A stretch of 64,000 nt of DNA from NCBI GenBank assembly GCA_001567185.1, contig LNFR01000081.1, forward strand, positions 1 through 64,000, in the 5' to 3' direction. The position numbers were made by a program, and so were the translations under genes. Shown one piece after another: positions 1-10,494 of this stretch. Position 1 is the stretch's first letter, and the number at the start of each line of letters is the position of its first letter. The notes beneath the pieces were generated by a model that did not search any database, was not told where the DNA came from, and saw nothing but the letters and a program-made list of their open reading frames with translations. Source of the stretch: Bacteroidetes bacterium OLB12 (GTDB taxonomy: Bacteria > Bacteroidota > Bacteroidia > Cytophagales > Cyclobacteriaceae).

Positions 1-183
1 ATCAGCAATCCATCTTCTTCCAGCGAAGCTACGTTTAAATGCTTCGCCTTCATTTCCGGTAATAACAAGCTCATACCGGCTAAGTTGCTCAACCTGGGCA
101 GTCAGGTTACTGAGGCAGAGCAAAACTAACAGGGGTACTGCAAAGATACTTCTATGTGTTTTACACAAGGTTGCATGGCGCAT
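1..183 (-). CDS. Secreted protein, partial, paralogue of the next gene
   Basis: Only the N-terminus lies in the window. From the ATG at 183 the reading gives a signal peptide (hydrophobic stretch ending LTAQ), then VEQLSRYELVITGNEGEAF. After that the frame turns implausible, but deleting one base in the TTTAAA block at 34-39 restores NVASLEEDGLL. That matches the layout of the upstream neighbour (a signal peptide ending QAAQ, then SDSDYLLISLQQEGLALV). I infer a tandem duplicate with a one-base insertion. It lies 32 bp downstream of its paralogue on the same strand, so probably the same operon. Function unknown. Confidence 0.55.
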   Translation of the reverse strand, partial: MRHATLCKTHRSIFAVPLLVLLCLSNLTAQVEQLSRYELVITGNEGEAFKRSFAGRRWIAD

Positions 184-215
184 GATCTTTGATGCGAACG
201 TGTTTTGTTTGCCTT

Positions 216-1779
216 TCAGTTGATTTCAATTTTATTAATGTAAAATACCCGCCTGCTTGCCTCCAGCGATCCCTTGCTTGTATCCCGCAACGTCTGGTAG
301 CCCCATGAATAAAATGTGTTTTGATACCAGCTGCGGATATAATTCGCGCCTTCCGATTCACTCCGCACAGTTTCCGTTGGGTTTATGGGTATGGATGCCA
401 GGGTATCTAACTCGGTTTCCTCTCCTGAACTTCGAAGCACACGTACTTCTTTTTCCTTTTTAAAGGCCAGGGCTACTTCTCCCTTGTAAAAGATAAAGTC
501 TGAGGTTTGTTCAAGGGTAGCTGTTTTAAGTTCTTGAAATTTTAAACCGTAATCGTGCGTTGGTTTTCCGTTTCTGTCAAGCACAATCAAAGCGGCATGT
601 AACATTTTTGTATCGCCCGATGCGGGTTGATTATATTGATAAGGTGCATTGTAATACCGATTCATAAAAGGGTTATACCCATAATACGGATAGTAACCAT
701 ACATGGGTGGCCCAAAATTTCCATAATACGGATAGGGGCTGAAGTTGGCCGATGGTTGATACACTTCAACCAAAAAACCAAATCCTTCGGCTTGTTCATC
801 CAGCCGTATGGGTATAGCGTACGTTTTGTACTCCGGCAGCTTGCCAAGACTAAGGGCTTCGGCAGATCGGGTTTTGATTTTAGCTGCCCGCTTATTGCTT
901 AAGTAATCCAGAAAATGAGTAAACCGCCCGAAGTCGTAATAATTTACAGGTTGATTGCGAAAGGGATCGATCAGTACGGTAAAAATGCCACTGGTTTGCT
1001 TGGAATTACCAACCGTCCATGTGCCGGCTACCAGCAGTTCGTCATTAACCAGCGTGCTGGTAATACCCGAAAGGATGGTGCGGTTATTTTCAATTTCCAT
1101 TTCATCTTCCAGCAAAACGGCCCCCGTTACATCAAATGTTTTAAAGAGCAGTTTTTTGTTTTGCTTGTTGCTGCGATCGATGATCAAGGCGTTGAAGGTG
1201 TTGTTGGTATTTACACGCAGGTCAAGTAATTCTGAATTTGTAATAAAGAAACCGGGTACCAGTTTTGTTTTTTTCTGTTTCCAGGTCGAACAGCAGAATG
1301 GCGGGTTCATTCGATACATATCCCCCCAACGTAATTACATTGGCAAGCGCACTGAAATGAGTTATCTTAAATGTAATTTCCTGATTGATTGTATAGTGGC
1401 CAACCACTTGCGATTGGGTGTGGATGGTGTATAAAGCGAGTTTGCTGGCCTCATGTTCGCCTTCGCGGAAGAGGAGGTAGATCTGATGATCGCGGTAATC
1501 ATAACCAACCAGGCGCATGCGGGTTTCAATATATAAATCAACCAGCCAGGCTTCCTGTAGGGCAGTATCTAACCGGATTACTTCCCATTGTTGTTTTCCC
1601 TCTTTGTACTTGTTAATATCGCGCACCAGCGCCAGGCCTTCTTGCTGTAGTGAGATTAAAAGGTAATCGCTGTCGCTGTTTTTTTGTTCGCGTTCAAACC
1701 GTGCAGTTTGAGCGGCCTGCCCAACAAGCTGCCCCGAAGCAAGGCAGATAAGCACAAACAGAAACAGAACCTGCTTCAT
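216..1779 (-). CDS. Secreted hypothetical protein, one frameshift
   Basis: A protein of about 520 residues once a frameshift is repaired. The N-terminal part runs from ATG 1779 in one frame, and the rest is in another frame ending at 216. The two join at a run of seven T at 1268-1274: with six, the reading LETEKTKLVPGFF continues smoothly. A signal peptide (MKQVLFLFVLICLASG) points to export. The body is beta-rich, with repeated short strands, which suggests a propeller-like fold (inference). Around the middle of the C-terminal half there is an insert very rich in Tyr, Pro, Gly and Asn. No known family recognised. It starts 5 bp after the EVE-domain gene, so it is probably co-transcribed with it. 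Confidence 0.7.
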
Positions 1780-1784
1780 GATTT

Positions 1785-2186
1785 TTATTTTTCACTTAGT
1801 TCAACTACGCGATCAAATTCTTCTTTCTTTACAGGTTGTACCGAAAGACGGGCCGCCTTAACCAACACCATAGCAGTCAGTTTTTTGTCGGCCTTTACAA
1901 CGCCAAGGGGTACAGCCGATTTCAATTTGCGCACCGGTTTCAAATCTACTGCTACCCAGTCGGGGTCCTGGGGTTCGGGATAGCACGCGCGGATTACCTC
2001 TGCAATACCCACTATCGATTTTTCATCGCCTGTATGATAGAAAAATGCCCAATCGCCTTTTTTCATGGCTTTCATGTTGCTTCTTGCCTGAAAGTTGCGC
2101 ACCCCATCCCATACTGCCTTTTTATCACGCACCAGGTCATCCCATGAAAAAGTCTCGGGTTCGGTTTTTAACAGCCAATAGTTCAT
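1785..2186 (-). CDS. EVE domain-containing protein
   Basis: 133 residues, full length for the bacterial EVE family (PUA-like fold). The N-terminus MNYWLLKTEP followed by FSWDDL and WDGVRN, then the GDWAFFYHTG segment, are hallmarks of the family. EVE and the related YTH domains bind modified bases in nucleic acids; the ligand of housekeeping EVE proteins is unknown. Cytoplasmic, with no signal peptide. First gene of a minus-strand run with the two paralogous secreted proteins (5 bp gap to the next). It is divergent from the glycosyltransferase at 2277. Confidence 0.9.
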   Translation of the reverse strand: MNYWLLKTEPETFSWDDLVRDKKAVWDGVRNFQARSNMKAMKKGDWAFFYHTGDEKSIVGIAEVIRACYPEPQDPDWVAVDLKPVRKLKSAVPLGVVKADKKLTAMVLVKAARLSVQPVKKEEFDRVVELSEK

Positions 2187-2276
2187 ACTGCTTTTTTAAG
2201 AAAGGTTAGGTTCCTTAAAGTAACTAAAATAGCAAATTGAATTCGTAATTTTCCACGATGGCATAACTACTAAAGA

Positions 2277-3281
2277 ATGAAGGTTTTAGTAATCCGGTTT
2301 TCTTCTATTGGCGATATTGTACTTACCACCCCGGTGGTGCGCGTGCTTAAAACCCAACTTACCGATGCCGAGGTGCATTTTGCAACCAAAGAAAAATTTG
2401 CAGTGCTGCTGCGGCCTAACCCGTATGTGGATAAGGTGCAGGTTTTAGGAGAGAGCCTGCCGGCATTTATTAAGCAGCTTAAAGCGGAGCGTTATGATTA
2501 TGTAATTGATTTGCATCATAACCTGCGCACCCGAATAATCAAAATGGCGTTAGGAGTTAAAGCGTATAGTTTCAACAAACTCAACATTGAAAAGTGGTTA
2601 TTGGTAAACCTGAAAATAAACCGGCTACCCAATGTGCATATTGTTGACCGGTACCTGGCTACCCTCAAACCATTGGGCCTGAAGGCCGATGCACTTGGTC
2701 TTGATTATTTTATACCCGAAGCGGATAACGTACCAATTGATTGGCTGCCTGCTGAATTTCAAAAAGAATATGTGGCGTATGCGATAGGGGCACAGCACAA
2801 TACCAAAAAACTTCCGCCCAAACGGATGATAGAGTTATGCGATAAGATCAACAAGCCCATTGTGCTCTTGGGCGGAAAGGAAGATTTTGAAACCGCAGAA
2901 ATAATTCGTGAATTTTTTGAACGCCCCGCACAAAGCAGCTATGAAGCCGGCTTAACAGCGCTGGGAAAGAAAACCGTTATCTTCAATGCATGTGGTAAAT
3001 TTAACATCCATCAATCGGCAAGCCTGGTGAAAAATGCAAAGTATGTATTTGCACACGATACCGGCCTGATGCACATAGCAGCTGCACTTAAGAAGGAAGT
3101 ATTTTCAATTTGGGGCAATACGATACCAGCGTTTGGTATGTATCCGTATCGAACAAAATTTACGGTACTGGAAAATAGAAAATTAACATGCCGCCCCTGT
3201 TCAAAGATTGGCCATGCCGCCTGCCCCAAAGGGCACTTCAAATGCATGAACGACATGGTATTTGATTTTTATCTGCCGTAA
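2277..3281 (+). CDS. Glycosyltransferase family 9 (heptosyltransferase-like)
   Basis: 334 residues, normal length. Starts MKVLVIRFSSIGDIVLTTPV, the typical N-terminal motif of ADP-heptose:LPS heptosyltransferases (WaaC/WaaF/RfaQ type). The C-terminal half has the nucleotide-sugar side signature AHDTGLMHIAAAL around residue 260, followed by WGNTIPAFGMYPY. These enzymes add heptose (or a related sugar) to the inner LPS core at the cytoplasmic face of the inner membrane. The acceptor here cannot be told. The gene stands alone, convergent with purF. Confidence 0.9.
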   Translation: MKVLVIRFSSIGDIVLTTPVVRVLKTQLTDAEVHFATKEKFAVLLRPNPYVDKVQVLGESLPAFIKQLKAERYDYVIDLHHNLRTRIIKMALGVKAYSFNKLNIEKWLLVNLKINRLPNVHIVDRYLATLKPLGLKADALGLDYFIPEADNVPIDWLPAEFQKEYVAYAIGAQHNTKKLPPKRMIELCDKINKPIVLLGGKEDFETAEIIREFFERPAQSSYEAGLTALGKKTVIFNACGKFNIHQSASLVKNAKYVFAHDTGLMHIAAALKKEVFSIWGNTIPAFGMYPYRTKFTVLENRKLTCRPCSKIGHAACPKGHFKCMNDMVFDFYLP

Positions 3282-3332
3282 GACCTGGTGAGTTAATCTC
3301 TTTCGGCTGACGGGCTGTTGATCGTGGCCTTT

Positions 3333-5216
3333 TTAATATGCCCGCACTAACTTACCATCCATAAAATTGAGGTATGAACGGTTTACCACGCGCATACCAC
3401 CCGCAGTAGGGTAGTTACCGGTAAAATACCAGTCGCCACTATGATGCGGAATTGCCTTATGAAGATTGTCAACCGTTTGGAAGATTACCTCCAATTCGGC
3501 TTTCATATCGGCTGGACGAACAATATCAGTGATCTTTTCTGATACTTCTTCGTAAGTAAATTGATCGTATAGTTTCTTTACGTGATTGACAGGCTCTCCA
3601 TTCAACCATGCTTGCTGGCATTGTTCGTACACTTCGCCTAACAGGTAATCTTTGCCATGTTCTTTTAATAATTGAATCATTGCCCGGAACGCTACAAAAT
3701 CACCCATCTTGCTCATGTCGATACCATAACAATCCGGAAAGCGGATTTGCGGTGCGGATGATACCACTACGATTTTTTTGGGTTGCAGGCGATCGAGCAT
3801 TTTCAAAATACTTTTCTCCAACGTGGTGCCGCGCACAATCGAGTCGTCAATAACCACCAGCGTATCTTTGCCTTTGTTTACAACTTCATACGTGGTATCG
3901 TACACGTGGGCCACCATGTCGTCACGGTGTGTATCATCGGTAATGAAGGTGCGCAACTTTACATCTTTAATTACAATCTTTTCGGTACGGGGCCGGAAGG
4001 AGAGTAAATCATCCAATGAATCTACCGTGGGTTTCGAATCAATAATAATATCTTTCTGCTTGGCAATAAGATAATCCTCAATGCCCGACATCATACCCAT
4101 AAAGGCGGTTTCGGCTGTGTTGGGTATGTACGAGAAGATGGTATTCTTTAAATCGAAGTTAATGGCTTTAAGAATCTGGGGTACCAGTAGTTTGCCTAAC
4201 TGTTTGCGTTCCTGGTAAATTTCCGGATCGGTACCCCGCGAAAAATAAATCCGTTCAAAACTGCATGACGTTTTTGCAAAGGGCTTCAGAATTTCCTGTA
4301 GATCAACTTCGCCTGCCTTATTAATCAGCAGCGCCTGCCCGGGTTGAATTTCTTTAATCTGTGAGTAGCTGATGTTGAATGCAGTTTTAATGGCGGGTTT
4401 TTCCGAAGCCACCACCACTACTTCCTCATCTACATAATAATAGGCGGGGCGAATGCCCGAAGGATCGCGCACCACAAAGGCCGACCCCGAACCGGTTAAA
4501 CCGGCCATCGTATAACCGCCATCAAAATCTTTACAGGCGCGTTTTAAAACCCGGCCAAGGTCCAACTCCTTTTCAATGATTTCAGAAACTTCCTTATTCG
4601 AAAACTCTTCTTTATATTTTTCAAACAGCGATTGTACCTCCAGATCGAGAAAGTGTCCGATCTTTTCCATTACGGTAACGGTATCCACCTTATCTTTTGG
4701 GTGTTGCCCTAACTCTACTAGCACGTTAAACAACTCATCTACATTGGTCATGTTAAAGTTGCCGGCCATTACTAAATTTCTGCTTCGCCAGTTGTTTTGC
4801 CGCAGAAACGGATGCACATTTTCGATACTATTTGCTCCGTGGGTTCCATAGCGCAAATGCCCTAACCACAACTCGCCACTAAAGGCTACATTATCTTTAA
4901 GCCACTCTTCGTTTCTAAATTTTTCTTTGCCTGCCTTCTGTGCTTTTTGATATTTCTTGCCAATCTTTTTAAAGAGATGGGCTACCGGCTGACTTTTAAC
5001 AGACCGGTACCGGCTGAAGAATCGGTGCCCGGGTTTACTGTCGATTTTGATGTTGGCAATACCCGCGCCATCCTGCCCGCGGTTGTGTTGTTTTTCCATG
5101 AGGATATACATCTTATTGATGGCATACATGGGGCCATACTTATCGATGTAGTAGGAAAGGGGCTTTCGCAATCGAATGAGGGCAATGCCGCACTCGTGAA
5201 GGATGGAATCGCTCAT
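3333..5216 (-). CDS. purF: Amidophosphoribosyltransferase
   Basis: 627 residues. Catalyses the first committed step of purine synthesis: PRPP plus glutamine to phosphoribosylamine. An N-terminal class II glutamine amidotransferase domain has the nucleophile at Cys9 (HECGIAL), with the HNRGQDGAG loop near residue 44. The C-terminal phosphoribosyltransferase domain carries the PRPP loop VVIDDSIVRGTTL. Longer than the roughly 500-residue E. coli enzyme; from memory, long forms are common in Bacteroidota. Cys9 is preceded by only a short peptide, consistent with little or no propeptide processing. It lies 63 bp downstream of nuoN, same strand; co-transcription is possible. Confidence 0.93.
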   Translation of the reverse strand: MSDSILHECGIALIRLRKPLSYYIDKYGPMYAINKMYILMEKQHNRGQDGAGIANIKIDSKPGHRFFSRYRSVKSQPVAHLFKKIGKKYQKAQKAGKEKFRNEEWLKDNVAFSGELWLGHLRYGTHGANSIENVHPFLRQNNWRSRNLVMAGNFNMTNVDELFNVLVELGQHPKDKVDTVTVMEKIGHFLDLEVQSLFEKYKEEFSNKEVSEIIEKELDLGRVLKRACKDFDGGYTMAGLTGSGSAFVVRDPSGIRPAYYYVDEEVVVVASEKPAIKTAFNISYSQIKEIQPGQALLINKAGEVDLQEILKPFAKTSCSFERIYFSRGTDPEIYQERKQLGKLLVPQILKAINFDLKNTIFSYIPNTAETAFMGMMSGIEDYLIAKQKDIIIDSKPTVDSLDDLLSFRPRTEKIVIKDVKLRTFITDDTHRDDMVAHVYDTTYEVVNKGKDTLVVIDDSIVRGTTLEKSILKMLDRLQPKKIVVVSSAPQIRFPDCYGIDMSKMGDFVAFRAMIQLLKEHGKDYLLGEVYEQCQQAWLNGEPVNHVKKLYDQFTYEEVSEKITDIVRPADMKAELEVIFQTVDNLHKAIPHHSGDWYFTGNYPTAGGMRVVNRSYLNFMDGKLVRAY

Positions 5217-5279
5217 AAATTAGCTTTTTCGGGTTTCCTGTCTAAGCGGTCTCCGGGGGTAAGCCCCATCCGGTTGCTT

Positions 5280-6740
5280 TTACAGCACAAAGGTAATCCG
5301 ATTTATCCAACCCATCAACAACCCGGGGTTGAGGAAGAGCCAGATAATAACTACAACCAAAATGAGCAGTAAAAGATTGCCGGTAATTGAAATTTTTATG
5401 GAGGCCGTGCCTGCCGGGGTTTCTTTAAGAAAGAGGTAGTAAGGGATTTTAAGATAGAAATACAAGGCGATTACGGTATTGATAAGGCCAACAATAAAGA
5501 GTATGAGTATTAGCGTTAACCCGCTGTCGGCCCAGGCATTCCAGAGAGAGCTAAACACCAATAGTTTGGCCGTAAACCCGGCAGTGGGCGGCAAACCCGT
5601 TAGGGCAATCAGTCCGATAACCAAAGCCAGCGATGGGATAAAGGCTACGCGGCCCAGCCCCGCAAAGTCTGACATGGCCGGCAGGGGTTTCCACTTTTCG
5701 AAAAAATACAATGCGGTAAAGGTGAGCAGGTTCATGAGCAGAAAGACTGCTGCATACAACAGGGTGGCCCGGATGCCGGCAAGATCTAACGTAGCAACAC
5801 CAGCCATTAAAAATCCTGCTTGCGCGATGGAGGAGTAAGCCAGCATGCGCTTGGGATTGGTTTGTGCCAGTGCCGATAAGTTACCTACTACAATAGATGT
5901 AATTGAAAATGCGGCTATCACCATGCGCCAGTCAATCGCAGCTTGCCCGAACAAATTAAAGGCAAGCACAATTTTTATAAACAAAGCAATACCGGCCAGC
6001 TTAGGAACCACCGAAAGAAACGCTACTACAGGAGTTGGTGAACTTTGGTACACATCGGGTGCCCACAAATGAAACGGTACTGCGCTAATCTTAAAGAGCA
6101 AAGCCGCCAGAATAAGGACGGCAGCAATAAGGATAAGGGCGGATGATGATGCAATTAATGCATCTACAAATTGTGTGGTTGAAAAATAAAGCGTGCCTGA
6201 AATGCCATAGATTAGCGACACGCCATACACCAGGCAGGCAGTGGCTACGGTACCCATTAAAAAGTACTTCATGCTTCCTTCCGAACTTTGCTTGTTGAAG
6301 GCAAAACCGGCCAGTACATATCCGCTTAGCGAAACCAGTTCGAGCGAGACCAGAACGGTAGCAAAGTGCATGCTCATAGCCAGTAAACACGAGCCTAGTA
6401 CGATAGCTTGTATTAAAATAACATACTCGGTTGCACTCTCTTTTTGCAATGAAATAAAGAGCGTAAGAAAGCCACCGGTTAAAAAGAGCAGCCGGAAGAA
6501 TGCAGAGAAATCATCGACCGTAGTGTGCCTGCAAAAATTTCCTGAGGCTTTTGGGGCCAGGTAAGGATAATAAAACCGAAGGCTGTTAGCAGGGCCGTGC
6601 CCGTTACAAACCACAAAAGAGTTGATTTATTTTTTAATGAATAAGCCAAGGAACAGCGAAACACAAATAGCGATAACCAGGATCACTTCTGGTATAATCA
6701 GTGCCAAGTGACTGCCATAGTGGGAAATAACCTCGCGCAT
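5280..6740 (-). CDS. nuoN: NADH-quinone oxidoreductase subunit N, two frameshifts
   Basis: Proton-pumping antiporter-like subunit of complex I, last gene of the nuo cluster. The protein is spread over three frames. ATG 6740 gives MREVISHYGSHLALIIPEVILV; a run of six T at 6630-6635 needs five to continue as IKNKSTLLWF. Near 6520-6523 one base is missing, after which TVDDFSAFFRLLFL follows FAGTL. Repaired length is about 486 residues, normal for NuoN. Multi-pass, with the conserved lysine-bearing helices (FKISAVPFHLWAPDVYQSSPTPV). Starts 3 bp after the nuoM stop. Since complex I genes are conserved on both sides, the breaks look like sequence errors rather than decay. Confidence 0.88.
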
Positions 6741-6743
6741 GCG

Positions 6744-8321
6744 TTACGGATTTGCGTTTAGTCCCAATGAAAACCACAGCCCTATAAAATTTTCGGCAAA
6801 TGGATTGATGTAGTTGAGAAGAAGCTGAGGCAAAATACCGAACAGAAATGCAAGAATAGCCAGGGGCAACAGCATGGAATACTCGCGGGGTGTAAGATCA
6901 TTTAATTCGGTATGCATTGTTTTAATAGCGAAGGGACCAAAGAACATGCGCTGAATGGTCCACAAGTAATAACCAGCTCCCAACAGCAAACCCAGCGTAG
7001 CTACCAATGGCATCCAGAACGGAACCAGATTGTTTAGCGTGTGCGATTGAAAGGCTCCGAAAAAAATCAACACTTCGCCTATAAACCCCGAAAAGCCGGG
7101 TAACCCGAGCGAAGCAAAAAATGCAATCAATACAAATGCAGTATAATGTTTCATTGGCAACGCCAACCCGGAGTAGTTTTCAATTAACCGGTCGTTGGTA
7201 CGATCGTACAGCACACCGGCAATCAGGAACAGCATGGCAGAAATGATTCCATGGCTTACCATTTGATATACGGCTCCTGCAATGCCTTCGGTAGTAGCCG
7301 ATGCAATACCCAATAACACAAACCCCATGTGCGATACGGACGAGTAGGCAATAAGGCGTTTCAGATCTTTGCTTGCCAATGCATTTAAGGCACCATAGAT
7401 AATGGATACTACACCAATGCCAGCTACCCAATCGCTGAAATAAACCGCGCCATCCGGAAATACCGGATAGACAAAACGCAAAATGCCATAACCTCCTATT
7501 TTAAGTAACAGGGCAGCCAGAATAACGGATATGGCAGTAGGTGCCTCTACGTGCGCATCGGGCAACCAGGTATGAAAAGGTACAGCAGGTAACTTAATGG
7601 CAAACCCAATAAATAAAATTGCGAAGGCCCACAAGCGCCACGTACCTGAACCTGTTGCATCCAGCACCGAACCTGGAATGAAATTCTCCTGGTTTTGCAT
7701 GTGCAACACGTTAAAGGTGTGAACTTGATTTGAACTTTCAGGTGGCTGGACGGAGAGGTACAGGCCAACCATCACGATCAAAATAAAAATGGAACCTAAC
7801 AAGGTGTACAGAAAAAATTTAATGGATGCGTATTCCCGTTTGGGGCCGCCCCAGATTCCGATAAGGAAAAACATGGGCAACAACATGAACTCGAAGAAGA
7901 CATAGAACAACAGAAAATCGAGGGCGCAAAAACTTCCAATAATTGCAGCGTTCAGGATCAGCAACAGGATAAAATATCCTTTACGGCTTTTTGAAACAGA
8001 CCACGAAGAAATGGTGGCGATGAGCATGATCACCACGCTTAAACCAACCAGGGGAAAACTCAATCCATCCACGGCTACAAAGTAATCGGCCTGCAGGTGG
8101 CCCCAGTTGCTGAGAGAAACTGATATCCACGATTTTTTTTCGGATAGCTGTAATCCATCGGCCGGGTTAAAGTGGGTAGCCATAGCTATAAAAATGAATA
8201 GCTGCAGCACCGTTGCTGCCAGGGTTAACCACGGAAAGGCCCGCGTATATCGGGTGGGGATAACCAACGCGATAAGCGCAGCTAACACAGGAACAAAAAT
8301 GAGTAACGACAGGTATGGCAT
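6744..8321 (-). CDS. nuoM: NADH-quinone oxidoreductase subunit M
   Basis: About 525 residues. One of the three large antiporter-like membrane subunits of complex I (with NuoL and NuoN). Visible family motifs include FIGFAIKLPAVPFHTWLPDAHVEAPTAISV, with its lysine and the HTWLPDAH signature, and KDLKRLIAYSSVSHMGFV. An open frame extends upstream to 8369, but ATG 8321 (MPYLSLLIF) is preferred because it overlaps the nuoL stop as TAATG, the usual coupling, and gives the normal length. Intact in sequence. Confidence 0.95.
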   Translation of the reverse strand: MPYLSLLIFVPVLAALIALVIPTRYTRAFPWLTLAATVLQLFIFIAMATHFNPADGLQLSEKKSWISVSLSNWGHLQADYFVAVDGLSFPLVGLSVVIMLIATISSWSVSKSRKGYFILLLILNAAIIGSFCALDFLLFYVFFEFMLLPMFFLIGIWGGPKREYASIKFFLYTLLGSIFILIVMVGLYLSVQPPESSNQVHTFNVLHMQNQENFIPGSVLDATGSGTWRLWAFAILFIGFAIKLPAVPFHTWLPDAHVEAPTAISVILAALLLKIGGYGILRFVYPVFPDGAVYFSDWVAGIGVVSIIYGALNALASKDLKRLIAYSSVSHMGFVLLGIASATTEGIAGAVYQMVSHGIISAMLFLIAGVLYDRTNDRLIENYSGLALPMKHYTAFVLIAFFASLGLPGFSGFIGEVLIFFGAFQSHTLNNLVPFWMPLVATLGLLLGAGYYLWTIQRMFFGPFAIKTMHTELNDLTPREYSMLLPLAILAFLFGILPQLLLNYINPFAENFIGLWFSLGLNANP

Positions 8322-10195
8322 TAGTATAACATCCAGATTATAAAAATAAGTAAGCCGGCTATGGCCCACAGCAAATAGCTTTGAATTTTTCCATTTACAA
8401 CCGATCGCGCCACGCCACCCAAACCACGGGTTATGTGTGTAATGCCGCTCACGGTTCCATCCACTATATTTTTATCGGCCCAGCCAACCATGTGGGCGAG
8501 CGCTACTTTGCTGTAAGCCAATGCATGGATTGAGCCATCAATCCATTTCCTGTCAAACACATTGGCCAGCCTGGCTACAAAAGTTGTTAAAAGAATGAGT
8601 TGCGCATTCCATTCATCCAGAAAATTCTGAATGATAAATTCACGCTGGCGTATGCGTGCATTTCTTCTTAGCCACCCAACCAGCAATGCCATACTGGTAA
8701 CCACTACCGATCCTACCATAATCCAAGCGGGTACACTAATCTGTAGTTGTAGCATTTGTGTAGCGAAAGATTGCAATTGCCCCTTGTACACCAAAAATGT
8801 AACTGATCCGGCAGCCAGTACCAATACAGGTATGCGCATAACCCAGGGTGCTTCCTGAATGTGCAAAGTGTGCGCAGCGGGCTTTAAGAACGTAAACCAA
8901 AGCAAACGGAAAATATACAGAGGCGTGGCAAATACAATTACCCATACTGCAAATTCCAACCACCACAGGTTTTGTTGATGTACTGTCGTTAGAATCATTT
9001 CTTTTGAAAGATATCCTGTTGTGGCGGGAATACCCGCCAGTGCTGCAGCACAAACTGCGAAGCCGGCAAAAGTAAGCGGCATTTGCTTGCGTAACCCTCC
9101 AAGGTTGCGAATATCCTGAACATCAAAATCGGGTTGATGATGCGTGGCCTGATGCAGAGAATGAATGATGGCACCGGCACTTAAAAATAAACCGGCTTTA
9201 AAAAAAGCATGATGCAACAAGTGTGCAAACGCTCCGGATATTTCGCCCAACCCCAGCGCCATCAGCATAAAGCCCAGTTGAGATATGGTAGAGTAAGCCA
9301 GAATTTTTTTAATGTCAGTAGCTAACCACGCACCCACTGCGGCCATGAGGGCCGATGTTACGCCCACACCGGTTATAAGCCATAAGGTTTCTGGAGTGAA
9401 TACGGGGGCTAATTGTACGAGAACAAAAATACCAGCCGCAACCATGGTTGCAGCATGAATCAAGGCCGATACAGGTGTTGGCCCCTGCATGGCATCGGGC
9501 AACCAATTAAAGAGTGGAAACTGTGCCGACTTGCCCACCACACCAATAAAAATGCAAATGCCGGCCAATGTGCTTGCGGTGGCACCGGTTGTAAGCGTAG
9601 GTAATTCTAAGGTTCCGGTTTGAATCCATAAGAGAAGTAACCCGATCAAAAAGGCAACGTCACCAGCTTTGGTAATAAGAAAGGCTTTGGTAGCTGCCCG
9701 CGAAGCTGCCGGTTTATACTGTTTGTGTGCTATAAGCCTGTACGAACAAAACCCAACCAGTTCCCAAAAGCAAAATGTAACCAACAGATTGGAACTATAG
9801 ACCAACCCCAGCATGGCAAATGTAAACACACCCAGAAATCCGAAGTAGCGATCGGTGTTTTTTTCATGTACTACATACCCAATTGAAAAAATATGAACCA
9901 TTGTTGAAACAACGAGAACCACGGCTGCCATCAGTCGCGTAACCGGTGAAGATAAAATACCAACCTGCACGGAAGTAGTACCAATGGATAGCCAGGTAGT
10001 AGCGTAGGTTTCTGTTTGTTGGCCATCCGCCAGGAGCGGAAACAGGATAATAACAGCAGCGGATAGCAGGAGCAACGAGCTGACAACGGGAATCAACCAC
10101 CCGTACTTTTCCTTTACAACGAACGCAATACCAGCCGAAGCTACCGGAATGAGGAGGGTGGCAATCAATAGGTATAAGGTATTGCTTTCACTCAT
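8321..10195 (-). CDS. nuoL: NADH-quinone oxidoreductase subunit L
   Basis: 624 residues, the largest proton-pumping membrane subunit of complex I, with the long lateral helix at its C-terminus. Signatures include FWELVGFCSYRLIAHKQYKP near residue 145 and FPLFNWLPDAMQGPTPVSALIHAATMVAAG near 225. It also has the DIKKILAYSTISQLGFM segment. ATG 10195 overlaps the nuoK stop by 8 bases (ATGAGTGA) and its stop overlaps nuoM by one base, so translation is likely coupled. Intact. Confidence 0.95.
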   Translation of the reverse strand: MSESNTLYLLIATLLIPVASAGIAFVVKEKYGWLIPVVSSLLLLSAAVIILFPLLADGQQTETYATTWLSIGTTSVQVGILSSPVTRLMAAVVLVVSTMVHIFSIGYVVHEKNTDRYFGFLGVFTFAMLGLVYSSNLLVTFCFWELVGFCSYRLIAHKQYKPAASRAATKAFLITKAGDVAFLIGLLLLWIQTGTLELPTLTTGATASTLAGICIFIGVVGKSAQFPLFNWLPDAMQGPTPVSALIHAATMVAAGIFVLVQLAPVFTPETLWLITGVGVTSALMAAVGAWLATDIKKILAYSTISQLGFMLMALGLGEISGAFAHLLHHAFFKAGLFLSAGAIIHSLHQATHHQPDFDVQDIRNLGGLRKQMPLTFAGFAVCAAALAGIPATTGYLSKEMILTTVHQQNLWWLEFAVWVIVFATPLYIFRLLWFTFLKPAAHTLHIQEAPWVMRIPVLVLAAGSVTFLVYKGQLQSFATQMLQLQISVPAWIMVGSVVVTSMALLVGWLRRNARIRQREFIIQNFLDEWNAQLILLTTFVARLANVFDRKWIDGSIHALAYSKVALAHMVGWADKNIVDGTVSGITHITRGLGGVARSVVNGKIQSYLLWAIAGLLIFIIWMLY

Positions 10196-10494
10196 GCTCT
10201 TTCAGATTGTTTATACGATCGGGCACAGCCGATTGGTAATAATGGTACACCCGTAAAATAATGGCAATACCCACGGCCGCTTCGCAAACCGCAACCAAAA
10301 TCACAAACAGGGCAAAGAGCTGTCCGTCCATTCCGGCTTGTTGCTTATTAAACAATACCAGGTTAAGGTTGGCTGCGTTGAGCATAAGTTCGATGCCCAT
10401 CAATACAAGCAATGCATTTTTTGGTGAAGACGATCAGCAACCCACAGCTAAACAGCAGCACACCCAGGTAAAACAGAAAATCGGTTTCAGTCAT
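10188..10494 (-). CDS. nuoK: NADH-quinone oxidoreductase subunit K, one frameshift
   Basis: Small three-helix complex I subunit, about 101 residues when repaired. The N-terminal frame from ATG 10494 reads MTETDFLFYLGVLLFSCGLLIVFTKK. At the six-T run 10417-10422, five T are needed to pass into NALLVLMGIELMLNAANLNLV, which is the conserved core with its two buried glutamates. The ATG overlaps the nuoJ stop by 8 bases (ATGACTGA) and its own stop overlaps nuoL by 8. Gene callers would start the gene at the internal Met at 10412 and lose the first helix. Read here as a homopolymer error. Confidence 0.88.

Noticed and set aside
627-902. Plus-strand ORFs over 627-1434 and similar open frames opposite real genes
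   Set aside because: They mirror the codon pattern of the minus-strand gene and show no domain or signal of their own.
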